Assembly: GCA_902496125.1 (NCBI GenBank)
Contig: CABUZU010000046.1
Span: forward strand, 1-14,056
Length of the DNA stretch: 14,056 bases
Direction of reading: 5' to 3'
Origin: an uncultured Lachnospiraceae bacterium
GTDB lineage: Bacteria; Bacillota; Clostridia; Lachnospirales; Lachnospiraceae
In this document: positions 6,682 to 13,000 of the stretch, piece after piece
How the letters are laid out: each line of letters begins with the position of its first letter
How positions within the stretch are numbered: position 1 is the stretch's first letter
Translations under genes and position numbers: made by a program
Notes under the pieces: model-generated
The model's input: the letters and a program-made list of their open reading frames with translations, nothing else
Told to the model about the DNA's origin: nothing
The model's database searches: none

Positions 6682-6704
6682 GATGATTTTCCTCCCCTAA
6701 ATAC

Positions 6705-7223
6705 CTACATTTGTTCTAGATAAGCTTTGTATTTTAAGTTTTCTAATTTTTCAGCTTTCTTTTCAACTGAATCCTTCATGTTCTCTGAATAAGCTACTAA
6801 TTTCTTTGATAATTCTTCATCATTAACAGCTATAATCTTCATAGCTAAAAGTGCTGAGTTCTTTGCACCATCCACTGCAACAGTCGCTACTGGAACACCT
6901 GGAGGTGTCATAACTACTGAATAAAGAGCATCCATACCTCCGAAATATTTAGAACTTAATGGCACACCAATTACAGGAAGTGGAGTAAGTGCTGCAACCA
7001 TTCCTGGAAGAGCTGCTGCCCAACCTGCACCAGCAATTAATACTTTAATTCCTCTTTCTTTTGCACTTCTTGTGTACTCAATCATTTTGTCTGGAGTTCT
7101 GTGTGCAGAAATGATGGTCATTTCATAAGGAACGTTAAATTCATCTAACGCCTCAGCAGCTTTTTTCATGATAGATAAATCAGAATCACTGCCCATAATA
7201 ATACCTATTACTGGTTTTTCCAT
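6705..7223 (-). CDS. purE: PurE-type carboxyaminoimidazole ribonucleotide mutase/AIR carboxylase
   Basis: PurE puts the C6 carbon into the purine ring, making CAIR. Class I enzymes rearrange the N5-CAIR made by PurK; class II enzymes carboxylate AIR with CO2. The 172 residues show GIIMGSDSDLSIM (7-19), the catalytic-His segment ISAHRTPDKMIEY (38-50, His41), VLIAGAGWAAALPGMVAALTPLPVIGVP (61-88) and TPPGVPVATVAVDGAKNSALLA. The overall form is class I-like. However, the loop normally written GAGGAAHLPGM in class I reads GAGWAAALPGM: Trp replaces a Gly and Ala replaces the second conserved His. No purK is adjacent. TAGGA lies about seven bases before the ATG. It is probably co-transcribed with the M29 gene 20 bases upstream. 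PurE family is certain; which reaction it runs is open. Confidence 0.95.
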   Translation of the reverse strand: MEKPVIGIIMGSDSDLSIMKKAAEALDEFNVPYEMTIISAHRTPDKMIEYTRSAKERGIKVLIAGAGWAAALPGMVAALTPLPVIGVPLSSKYFGGMDALYSVVMTPPGVPVATVAVDGAKNSALLAMKIIAVNDEELSKKLVAYSENMKDSVEKKAEKLENLKYKAYLEQM

Positions 7224-7243
7224 TGTAAATTCCTACCTTTCAT

Positions 7244-9274
7244 TTACTCATCTAAAGATTTATTTAGTTCTTCTGTTCCCGAAAGAACAAATCTACCATC
7301 CCTAATCAACCAAATAGCTTCTCCCTGCTGCGTAAATCCACAGATACTATCTAATTCATCATAGGGAATTGTAACATCCGTATGGCAACCAAAGTATGCC
7401 TTATCTGGATGTTCCTTTCTTAAAATGGATACTTCATTATCCTTTGCTATAATCTCTTTACCATCTGGATTATAAACTCTTCTTTCCTCACTATTACTAT
7501 AGCAAGTATCACCAAAAGCAAAATGAGGTCCTGTCTTTTCAGCAATCAAAATATCTAATTTATCAAATATATCATATTTCTTTGCCATACGATAGGCTAC
7601 GGTATTCGTTCCAATTGCAAATTCTCCCATTGGAAGGGTATCATAGTTTCCTAAAATAGTTGAACGAATTAATTTCTTATTTTCTTCTTCACTATCAAAA
7701 TTTTTACAATGATAAGAAACTGTATATCCATCTTCTACTTGTATTGTCAAATCTTTAAACTGAATACCGTGAATATATACTTGTCCTACATGCAAAGTTC
7801 CATTTGTCTTTGTAAGCCTTGGTGAAGTAAAGACCTCTCCAAGTGGAATATTGACATCTGCAAGACAATTTTCAAATTTACTTTCTTTTTCAGGATTGTT
7901 TAAATCAACTAATTTTATCGTTAAATCAGTCGTATTACACCCCTTACCTTTTACCACAACTTTGTAGCATTTGTCTAGTGCATCTATCAATTTTTCTTGA
8001 ATTTCTCTATATTTTCCATAATCAAGGGTATTTAGGTGTATTGTTTCGTTAAAAATTTCCTCAAAATTTTCCCCAATTGAAGGAACTGGGAAAGAAATAA
8101 TCGTAAAGCTTCTTTCTTCTCCATTAATAAATTCATAGGTAATACGTGCAGATTCACTAAACATCTTTGCCAAAAGTTTCTGTTGCTTATCAGAAAGAGA
8201 TACTGCTTCTCCTTTTGTTGCCGGTGTAAATGTCTGCGTGCCAAAAGTTTCAAGTACTGCTGGCCCTGCATAACCTTTTGCATAATCTGCATATTTTTCA
8301 TAGGCACTTCTCATGACAGAAAGCTTTCTTTCCTTTAATGCATTGTCAAAAAATAGACCTAAGTCATAGCGATGGTCAAAATCACACTGCTCATTTGCAC
8401 GACTTCCTTCACATCCAATCAAAACTCCTGGACGCTTGTTAATTAAACTCTGTGCAGGTAAAAAGCTAATAACCTGATGTTCCATCTTTTCTAAACGTGC
8501 AATGGCTTTTCTTATGACTCTTTCAAATCCAAGGGCAAATCGTACTTCAACATAAGGCTTCTTTGATAAATCCACACCTGCCAATTCAAATCCCTTGCAA
8601 TAGCCATCAATATAGGTATCTGCCATTTTATCAATTACAGTTTCATCTAACTTATTTAAATAAGCTGCAACCTCTAATTCATTCTTTCCTACATATTCCC
8701 CATAATAATATAGATAACTTAAATCATCTAAATTACTATTCATTACAATATCGTGTACAAAAGATAAGCTAGGATCTAATCCCTCTCTTACTCGGTAGTC
8801 AACAGTCACATCGCAGTAATCACTAATATGATAATATAAGGCTTCTTTTACTTCTTTTACCGATGCTCCATCTGCAAAAATATGATAGATTTCTAAAAAG
8901 ATTTCCATGCAAATGGTCATTTCTTCTAGACGACCTTCAAATGCGTATCGAATCATTCCGCGAAGCTCAATATACAAAAATGATAAATATTTTGCATATT
9001 CTTCTCCTAACTTCTTAGTAGCATAAGAAGGATTTGCAAAACTTACATCATAATGGTCTTCTAAAATATCTTCATATAAAGACTGATTTAACTTTTGTAA
9101 TTCAAAAAAAGAATACTTTTTTAAACAGCCATCTTCTATTTTATTTTTCAAATCATCCATTGATAAAATAAAATGAGCCATCTTAACAAAGTATTCCAAA
9201 AACGGTTCTTCTATTAAATTTTCATTTGGAATTTCTTTAATCCTTTCTAAAGAAAGAATGTAACGTTCCATCAT
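7244..9274 (-). CDS. M29-family-like aminopeptidase with ~260-residue N-terminal extension
   Basis: The C-terminal 410 or so residues look like an M29 (AmpS/PepS/aminopeptidase T) metallopeptidase, which removes N-terminal amino acids using two metal ions. Candidate metal ligands in family order are Glu480 in PLGEVFTSPR, Glu551 in MGEFAIGTN, His584 and Tyr592 in EKTGPHFAFGDTCYS, and His631 and Asp633 in GCHTDVTIPYDEL. GKGCNTTDLTIKLVDL just before them matches the family's GTDL segment. M29 enzymes are usually about 410 residues; this has 676. The first 260 or so (helical, many Tyr/Glu, for example SYLYYYGEYVGKNELEVAAYL) are not recognised. Start at ATG 9274: AGGAGGT lies seven bases upstream. 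An earlier in-frame start would be inside a hairpin. It sits 20 bases before purE. Whether it acts on peptides here is not known. Confidence 0.85.
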   Translation of the reverse strand: MMERYILSLERIKEIPNENLIEEPFLEYFVKMAHFILSMDDLKNKIEDGCLKKYSFFELQKLNQSLYEDILEDHYDVSFANPSYATKKLGEEYAKYLSFLYIELRGMIRYAFEGRLEEMTICMEIFLEIYHIFADGASVKEVKEALYYHISDYCDVTVDYRVREGLDPSLSFVHDIVMNSNLDDLSYLYYYGEYVGKNELEVAAYLNKLDETVIDKMADTYIDGYCKGFELAGVDLSKKPYVEVRFALGFERVIRKAIARLEKMEHQVISFLPAQSLINKRPGVLIGCEGSRANEQCDFDHRYDLGLFFDNALKERKLSVMRSAYEKYADYAKGYAGPAVLETFGTQTFTPATKGEAVSLSDKQQKLLAKMFSESARITYEFINGEERSFTIISFPVPSIGENFEEIFNETIHLNTLDYGKYREIQEKLIDALDKCYKVVVKGKGCNTTDLTIKLVDLNNPEKESKFENCLADVNIPLGEVFTSPRLTKTNGTLHVGQVYIHGIQFKDLTIQVEDGYTVSYHCKNFDSEEENKKLIRSTILGNYDTLPMGEFAIGTNTVAYRMAKKYDIFDKLDILIAEKTGPHFAFGDTCYSNSEERRVYNPDGKEIIAKDNEVSILRKEHPDKAYFGCHTDVTIPYDELDSICGFTQQGEAIWLIRDGRFVLSGTEELNKSLDE

Positions 9275-9297
9275 ATTGCTACCTCCTGACAACAAAG

Positions 9298-9316
9298 GGG
9301 GTGGTTTTTCCACCCC
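9298..9316 (-). terminator. GC-rich hairpin between the membrane-protein genes and the M29 gene; weak terminator or attenuator
   Basis: On the minus strand GGGGTGG, AAAAA and CCACCCC form a perfect 7-bp, very GC-rich stem with a 5-base loop. It lies six bases after the stop at 9323 and just before the RBS of the M29 gene. The following bases are CTTTGTTGTC, an interrupted T tract, so termination is likely partial. It may set the level of transcription entering the purine genes from pyrE. Confidence 0.55.
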
Positions 9317-9322
9317 ACAGTT

Positions 9323-9628
9323 TTACAAACATCCAATGACACAACATACCATCATTAAAATACAAAATAATACATGAATTACTCTACAGATTTTAACAAG
9401 TAAAACCCTATACGAACTAACTTTTAAATAATAATTACTAAAAGTTCCACCTGCATAAGATACCACCAAAAGTAAAAGTCCCATAATCGTCACTCTTAAA
9501 TCAATCGTAGCACCTGTTGCCAAAATAGAAATACAACATAATATAAATAAAGCTAGTTCAATTGGAACCATGGCTAAAATCATATAATACATCATGCATG
9601 GTCTATCCAGTTTCTCCACTTTACTCAT
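9323..9628 (-). CDS. small three-helix membrane protein, function unknown
   Basis: The protein has 101 residues with about three hydrophobic helices (roughly 13-38, 44-64 and 76-100) joined by short polar turns such as NYYLKVSSYR. It is rich in Cys, Met and Val in the last helix (ILMMVCCVIGC). No known family was recognised. The ATG at 9628 overlaps the end of the VanZ-like gene by eight bases. AAGGGG ends only one base before that ATG, too close for efficient initiation. Reinitiation after the upstream stop, or a start at the ATG 11 codons further in (MMYYMILAM), are alternatives. Its position in the pyrE-purD run implies co-expression, but its role is unclear. Confidence 0.75.
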   Translation of the reverse strand: MSKVEKLDRPCMMYYMILAMVPIELALFILCCISILATGATIDLRVTIMGLLLLVVSYAGGTFSNYYLKVSSYRVLLVKICRVIHVLFCILMMVCCVIGCL

Positions 9629-10076
9629 TCCCCTTTATCAAATGTATCATCCATTCCACAATTAACAAAACTAAGTATCCTATGAATCCCCCTGTTGTAT
9701 TTAATAAAAGGTCATCTACATCAAAACTACCTACTTTTGTAAATAATTGTACAATTTCTATGCTAAGACTTAGTAAAAAACTCACTAACACAATCACAAT
9801 TAAATGATGTATGTGCTTGTTTAATTTAGGCAATATGAAACCAAATGGCACAAAGGCTAAAATATTTCCGCCAATATTTAAAAATACAGCTCTCATCCCT
9901 AAAATATGGCGATATACAATGAACCTTCTAATTTCTCCAAATAATTTTAAATTATAAGAATACTCCCTTGGTCCTGTTCTGCCCATAGCTTCAGCAAAAA
10001 AAACGATATAAAATAGAAAAGCCAGATAAATTATAAATAACAGCCACAATATTATTTTCTTTTTCTCTAGCTTCAT
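9621..10076 (-). CDS. VanZ-like family membrane protein
   Basis: A 151-residue membrane protein carrying the VanZ-like signature: NIGGNILAFVPFGFILP (67-83), SLSIEIVQLF (103-112) and SFDVDDLLLNTTGGFIGY (117-134). Helices are predicted at about 8-28, 66-82, 89-110 and 125-146. The family is named for VanZ of the teicoplanin-resistance cluster, but most members, including this one outside any van cluster, have no known function, so resistance should not be inferred. The ATG at 10076 has only a weak GTAGAG before it and lies nine bases after the stop of the 50-residue ORF, which suggests translational coupling. The next in-frame Met (residue 31) would remove the first helix. Confidence 0.88.
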   Translation of the reverse strand: MKLEKKKIILWLLFIIYLAFLFYIVFFAEAMGRTGPREYSYNLKLFGEIRRFIVYRHILGMRAVFLNIGGNILAFVPFGFILPKLNKHIHHLIVIVLVSFLLSLSIEIVQLFTKVGSFDVDDLLLNTTGGFIGYLVLLIVEWMIHLIKGNE

Positions 10077-10085
10077 CTCTACACG

Positions 10086-10238
10086 CTAAAAAGTAATTTC
10101 AGACTTTCTTTTTAATAGCATACAGCCATTAATAATCGAACCTACACCTACACTAATTCCTATAGCAATCATAACAATTCCTAAAGCAATATTCCATACA
10201 CCACAACGCTTCATTGTTGTATAAATTTTCTCGCCCAT
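10086..10238 (-). CDS. 50-residue single-span membrane protein downstream of pyrE
   Basis: A short open frame encodes 50 residues starting MGEKIYTTMKRCGVWNIA and ending LLKRKSEITF. AGGAG lies eight bases before the ATG, an ideal spacing, and overlaps the pyrE stop codon, as expected for a real operon gene. The middle, about residues 14-42, is one hydrophobic, Gly/Ile-rich segment (GIVMIAIGISVGVGSIING) flanked by basic residues on both sides (KR before, KRK after). It fits a one-span or hairpin membrane peptide. It fills the 173-base gap between pyrE and the VanZ-like gene almost exactly. Genes this short are often missed by gene finders. No function can be given; similar small proteins next to pyrE in related bacteria are a vague recollection, not a checked fact. 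Confidence 0.8.
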   Translation of the reverse strand: MGEKIYTTMKRCGVWNIALGIVMIAIGISVGVGSIINGCMLLKRKSEITF

Positions 10239-10249
10239 TCAATGCTCTC

Positions 10250-10924
10250 CTATTTTACACCATACTGTTCATAATATGCGTCAATTGCTGCCTTTAATTC
10301 ATCATCGATGATTACTTTTCCATTGTAAGGTTTATTGTATAAATGTTCTACTACTTCTGCCATTGTTACAATTGCAGTTGTTTCAAATCCATATTTTTCT
10401 TTAATTTCGGTAAGTGCAGATTTTGTACCATTACCACGTTCCATACGGTCAACAGATACAACAAGACCTAAAACATTTGCATCAGCCTGTGCTTTAATAA
10501 TAGGTAGAGTTTCACTAATAGATGTACCAGCAGTTGTAACATCTTCGATAATCACTACCTTATCTCCATCTTCAATTGGGCTACCAAGTAAGATACCAGT
10601 GTCTCCATGGTCTTTTACTTCCTTACGATTTGAACAATATTTAATATCTACATCGTAATGTTCATTCATTGCAATACTTGCTGCAACACTTAATGGAATA
10701 CCCTTATAAGCTGGTCCAAATAAAATATCAAAATCTGTTCCAAATTTATCAGAAATTGCTTTCGCATAGTATTCACCTAAACGACGAAGCTGTGCACCAG
10801 TACGATAAAAACCAGTATTAATAAAGAATGGTGTGTGTCTTCCACTCTTTGTTACAAACTGTCCAAATTTCAATACGTTACAATCTACCATAAATTCAAT
10901 AAACTCTTTTTTATATTGTTCCAT
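10250..10924 (-). CDS. pyrE: orotate phosphoribosyltransferase
   Basis: PyrE joins orotate and PRPP to give orotidine monophosphate, the fifth step of pyrimidine synthesis. The 224 residues match the longer E. coli-like type. Visible are KFGQFVTKSGRHTPFFINTG (19-38), LFGPAYKGIPLSVA (68-81), the mobile-loop SNRKEVKDHGDTG (98-110) and the PRPP-binding VVIIEDVTTAGTSI (123-136). AAGGAG lies nine bases before the ATG, and a strong promoter lies about 40 bases upstream. No other pyr gene is in the window. It is the first gene of the long run leading to purD. Both PyrE and the purine pathway draw on PRPP, a plausible reason for joint expression (inference). Confidence 0.97.
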   Translation of the reverse strand: MEQYKKEFIEFMVDCNVLKFGQFVTKSGRHTPFFINTGFYRTGAQLRRLGEYYAKAISDKFGTDFDILFGPAYKGIPLSVAASIAMNEHYDVDIKYCSNRKEVKDHGDTGILLGSPIEDGDKVVIIEDVTTAGTSISETLPIIKAQADANVLGLVVSVDRMERGNGTKSALTEIKEKYGFETTAIVTMAEVVEHLYNKPYNGKVIIDDELKAAIDAYYEQYGVK

Positions 10925-10961
10925 TGATATTATCTCCTTTATCCTTTAATAAAACTATTTC

Positions 10962-10990
10962 ATTTTAACACGAAATTGTATCTTTCTCAA
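10962..10990 (-). promoter_or_regulatory. sigma-A promoter of pyrE and probably the genes beyond it
   Basis: On the minus strand, TTGAGA (10985-10990), a 17-bp spacer and TAAAAT (10962-10967) predict a start near 10955 and a leader of about 30 bases. The -35 overlaps the stop codon of the CobW-like gene. The leader is too short to hold a PyrR-type attenuator, and no such hairpin was seen. Confidence 0.75.
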
Positions 10991-11529
10991 CTCTTTTTTA
11001 TAAATTTATTATTTCTTAATCGAATCTTTGTATATTTATTATTTTTTTTGATTTTACAGCTAGGGTTTATTTTTTTTAGTTCTTCTTGACATTGTTCATT
11101 TACACCATTTAGATAAATTTCATCCGCATCTAAAATTTGCTTACGAAATTGATTGCCGAATATTTTGAGATAAGATGAAAATTTCATTTCATTGATACAT
11201 AAAATACTCGTGATTTCCTCAACTGTAGAAATATAACCTCTTATTGATTTTAACTCTTCTAAGTCTGCGGTAATTCCCGATGATAGAATAAAAACAATAT
11301 CTGCTGTTTCTAATTCTAAAAGTGCCTTAATTAAATCCATCTTCATCGTGCAACAGATGCAACCCGATGCAATTTCTTTGCAAATAATATTTTCTTTTTG
11401 AACTGATTTTACTTGTGCAATTTCAGATGATGGTCCTAGTATATATATTTTTTTGTTTGAATCTAAATATGATTTTAGTGCTTCTAATTTATTACTATCT
11501 TTTGTTCCTACTAAAATTTTAATTTCCAT
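10987..11529 (-). CDS. short CobW/COG0523-like protein with degenerate GTPase motifs
   Basis: A 180-residue protein whose clearest mark is GCICCTMKMDLIKALLEL (56-73), the CxCC metal-binding segment and following helix of COG0523/CobW G3E GTPases. The other landmarks are in the right order but altered. The Walker A position reads GTKDSNKL (8-15) instead of GxxGxGKT. The ExSG segment reads FILSSGITADLEEL with Leu for Glu. The NKxD position reads ADEIYLNGVNEQ (135-146). The C-terminal CobW domain of usual 300-400-residue members is missing, replaced by a short basic tail (KKNNKYTKIRLRNNKF). It probably cannot bind GTP normally but could still hold a metal via Cys57, 59 and 60. AGAAGG precedes the ATG by six bases. 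The neighbouring URO-D methyltransferase and permease genes suggest a corrinoid or metal role; this is inference. Confidence 0.7.
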   Translation of the reverse strand: MEIKILVGTKDSNKLEALKSYLDSNKKIYILGPSSEIAQVKSVQKENIICKEIASGCICCTMKMDLIKALLELETADIVFILSSGITADLEELKSIRGYISTVEEITSILCINEMKFSSYLKIFGNQFRKQILDADEIYLNGVNEQCQEELKKINPSCKIKKNNKYTKIRLRNNKFIKKS

Positions 11530-11553
11530 AATAAGCCTTCTTTCTAATATATA

Positions 11554-11588
11554 AAAAACCAGTCTGCATTTTAAACAAACTGGTTTTT
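11554..11588 (-). terminator. intrinsic terminator of the URO-D/permease unit
   Basis: On the minus strand AAAAACCAGTTTG and CAGACTGGTTTTT form a 13-bp RNA stem with one G-U pair and a 9-base loop, running into a T6 tract and TATAT. It lies seven bases after the permease stop codon and 24 bases before the start of the CobW-like gene, which must therefore use read-through or a promoter hidden in this short stretch. Confidence 0.85.
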
Positions 11589-11595
11589 ATTATTT

Positions 11596-12996
11596 TTATA
11601 AACCAAGTAACCCTACATAATAAGGAGTAAATGACATCAATGCTATCAATATTATAGATGGAACAATACCAAATTTCAATACATCTTGAGGTTTATAATA
11701 TCCATAGCCATAACTGAATAAGAAAATCGGTTCAATCCACAACAACATCGGAGAACATGCCCAAAATGCTGGAATCATTAATAATGCTACTGGACTTGCA
11801 CCTGTAATCGCAGCAAGCGAAATTAATGGTGCTCCAAATAAAGCTGCAATCGCTGGTGCTGTTGGAATAAATGCACGAATTACTTCAACAATTAATCCAA
11901 TTACAAGGAACATCAATGGAAGACTCCAACCTGTAATTCCTGAAAATAGTCCATTAACAATCCAATCCATAATACCTGTAGAAGTCATTCCACCAATAAG
12001 AACAGATACGGAACCAATCGTAAACGCAAGATTCCAATTCGTCTTTTTAACTGCCTCGTCCCAAGTAATAACTTGTATTCCTGGGAAGAATAATAATGTC
12101 ATACCAACAATTGCCACAACAGTAACATTTAATACTGGAATCCAAGTTCCAAGTAACCAACAAACTAACATAGCCAAGATAATTAAAATCGTCTTAATCT
12201 CATCTGTCTTTAATTTACCACTTTCTGAGAGCTTTTCATTTAAGGTACGAATTGCTGAATCTTCTACTTTTTCTGGTTTAAATACAAATGTTGTCCAAAT
12301 TCCACATAATAAAATAGTAAAGATAGCAAGTGGTGCAAATAATAACGTCCACTGTGTAAATGAAATTTCAATTTTAGCTGAATTAGCTAAAATATCCATA
12401 ATCAAAAGATTACCTGGGGTTCCTGCTGGTGTAATTAAACCACCAATTCCTGCACTTGCTGGCACACCAATCATTAAACATCTACCAAGATTAGATTTTA
12501 ACGGTTCACAATTATTAGCCTTTAAAAGTGCAAGACTAAGACTTAAGAAAATGATACAACTTGATAAATTAGACATTACCGAAGAAGTAAGTCCACATGC
12601 TAAAAATAACGCAATTACAAGCTTTCTAGGATTTCCATTAGACCATTTAATTAAAGCATAGCAAATTCTTAAAGGAACCGATGTCTTTTCTAATGCAATT
12701 GATACAAAAAAAGTTGCAATTGCAAAGAAAAATGCACTTCCACCAAAAGTTGCATAAACGGTATTTAAATCCATAACACCTAATGCCGGCATAATAAACA
12801 TCATGATAAAAGCAGTTACACACATTGGAAGAGAATCACAAATCCACATCAAAATTGCACCTAAAAAGACCGCTAGTGAAACCCAACCAAGTCGAGTAGA
12901 GCCTTGTGGCACAGGCATATAGAGTGAAATAATCAAAATCACAATTGTAACAATAATTGCTACTAAACCTTTTTTCTTTAATGCCGCTTTTTCCAT
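11596..12996 (-). CDS. SLC13/DASS-family anion permease
   Basis: A 466-residue integral membrane protein with about 11-12 hydrophobic helices and the two-repeat plan of the divalent anion/sodium symporter family (transporters of di- and tricarboxylates, sulfate and related anions). Repeat 1 carries VMSNLSSCIIF (140-150) and GGLITPAGTPGNLLI (185-199). Repeat 2 carries NWNLAFTIGSVSVLIGGM (320-337) and RAFIPTAPAIAALFGAPL (374-391). The canonical SNT substrate/sodium motif is changed in both halves (SNL and IPT), so substrate and coupling ion are uncertain. The ATG at 12996 is chosen because AGAGG lies about seven bases upstream; the frame stays open for eight more codons, into the preceding gene. 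It begins four bases after the URO-D-like stop, so the pair is an operon. It may import the methylated or carboxylated substrate of that enzyme (inference). Confidence 0.88.
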   Translation of the reverse strand: MEKAALKKKGLVAIIVTIVILIISLYMPVPQGSTRLGWVSLAVFLGAILMWICDSLPMCVTAFIMMFIMPALGVMDLNTVYATFGGSAFFFAIATFFVSIALEKTSVPLRICYALIKWSNGNPRKLVIALFLACGLTSSVMSNLSSCIIFLSLSLALLKANNCEPLKSNLGRCLMIGVPASAGIGGLITPAGTPGNLLIMDILANSAKIEISFTQWTLLFAPLAIFTILLCGIWTTFVFKPEKVEDSAIRTLNEKLSESGKLKTDEIKTILIILAMLVCWLLGTWIPVLNVTVVAIVGMTLLFFPGIQVITWDEAVKKTNWNLAFTIGSVSVLIGGMTSTGIMDWIVNGLFSGITGWSLPLMFLVIGLIVEVIRAFIPTAPAIAALFGAPLISLAAITGASPVALLMIPAFWACSPMLLWIEPIFLFSYGYGYYKPQDVLKFGIVPSIILIALMSFTPYYVGLLGL

Positions 12997-13000
12997 AGGA

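Noticed and set aside
8032..8772. Open frames at 8032-8307 (minus) and 8563-8772 (plus) inside the M29 gene
   Set aside because: They are alternative-frame shadows. The M29 frame continues unbroken with recognisable motifs.
9250..9263. CTTTCT-AA-AGAAAG inverted repeat at the beginning of the M29 gene
   Set aside because: The 2-base loop cannot form a hairpin and the AT-rich arms are short. It is likely chance from Lys/Ser codons.
9275..9420. Purine riboswitch, PurR box or strong promoter for the M29-pur genes
   Set aside because: The 48-base gap is filled by a small hairpin and an RBS. No purine-aptamer core, no paired PurR-like boxes and no well-spaced -35/-10 were found there.
9621..10076. 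Glycopeptide resistance gene
   Set aside because: The protein has the VanZ-like domain, but no van ligase, dehydrogenase or dipeptidase genes are present. VanZ-like proteins are widespread and mostly uncharacterised.
10335..10658. 107-residue open frame opposite pyrE
   Set aside because: It is antisense to a conserved enzyme gene, without an RBS or any protein family character.
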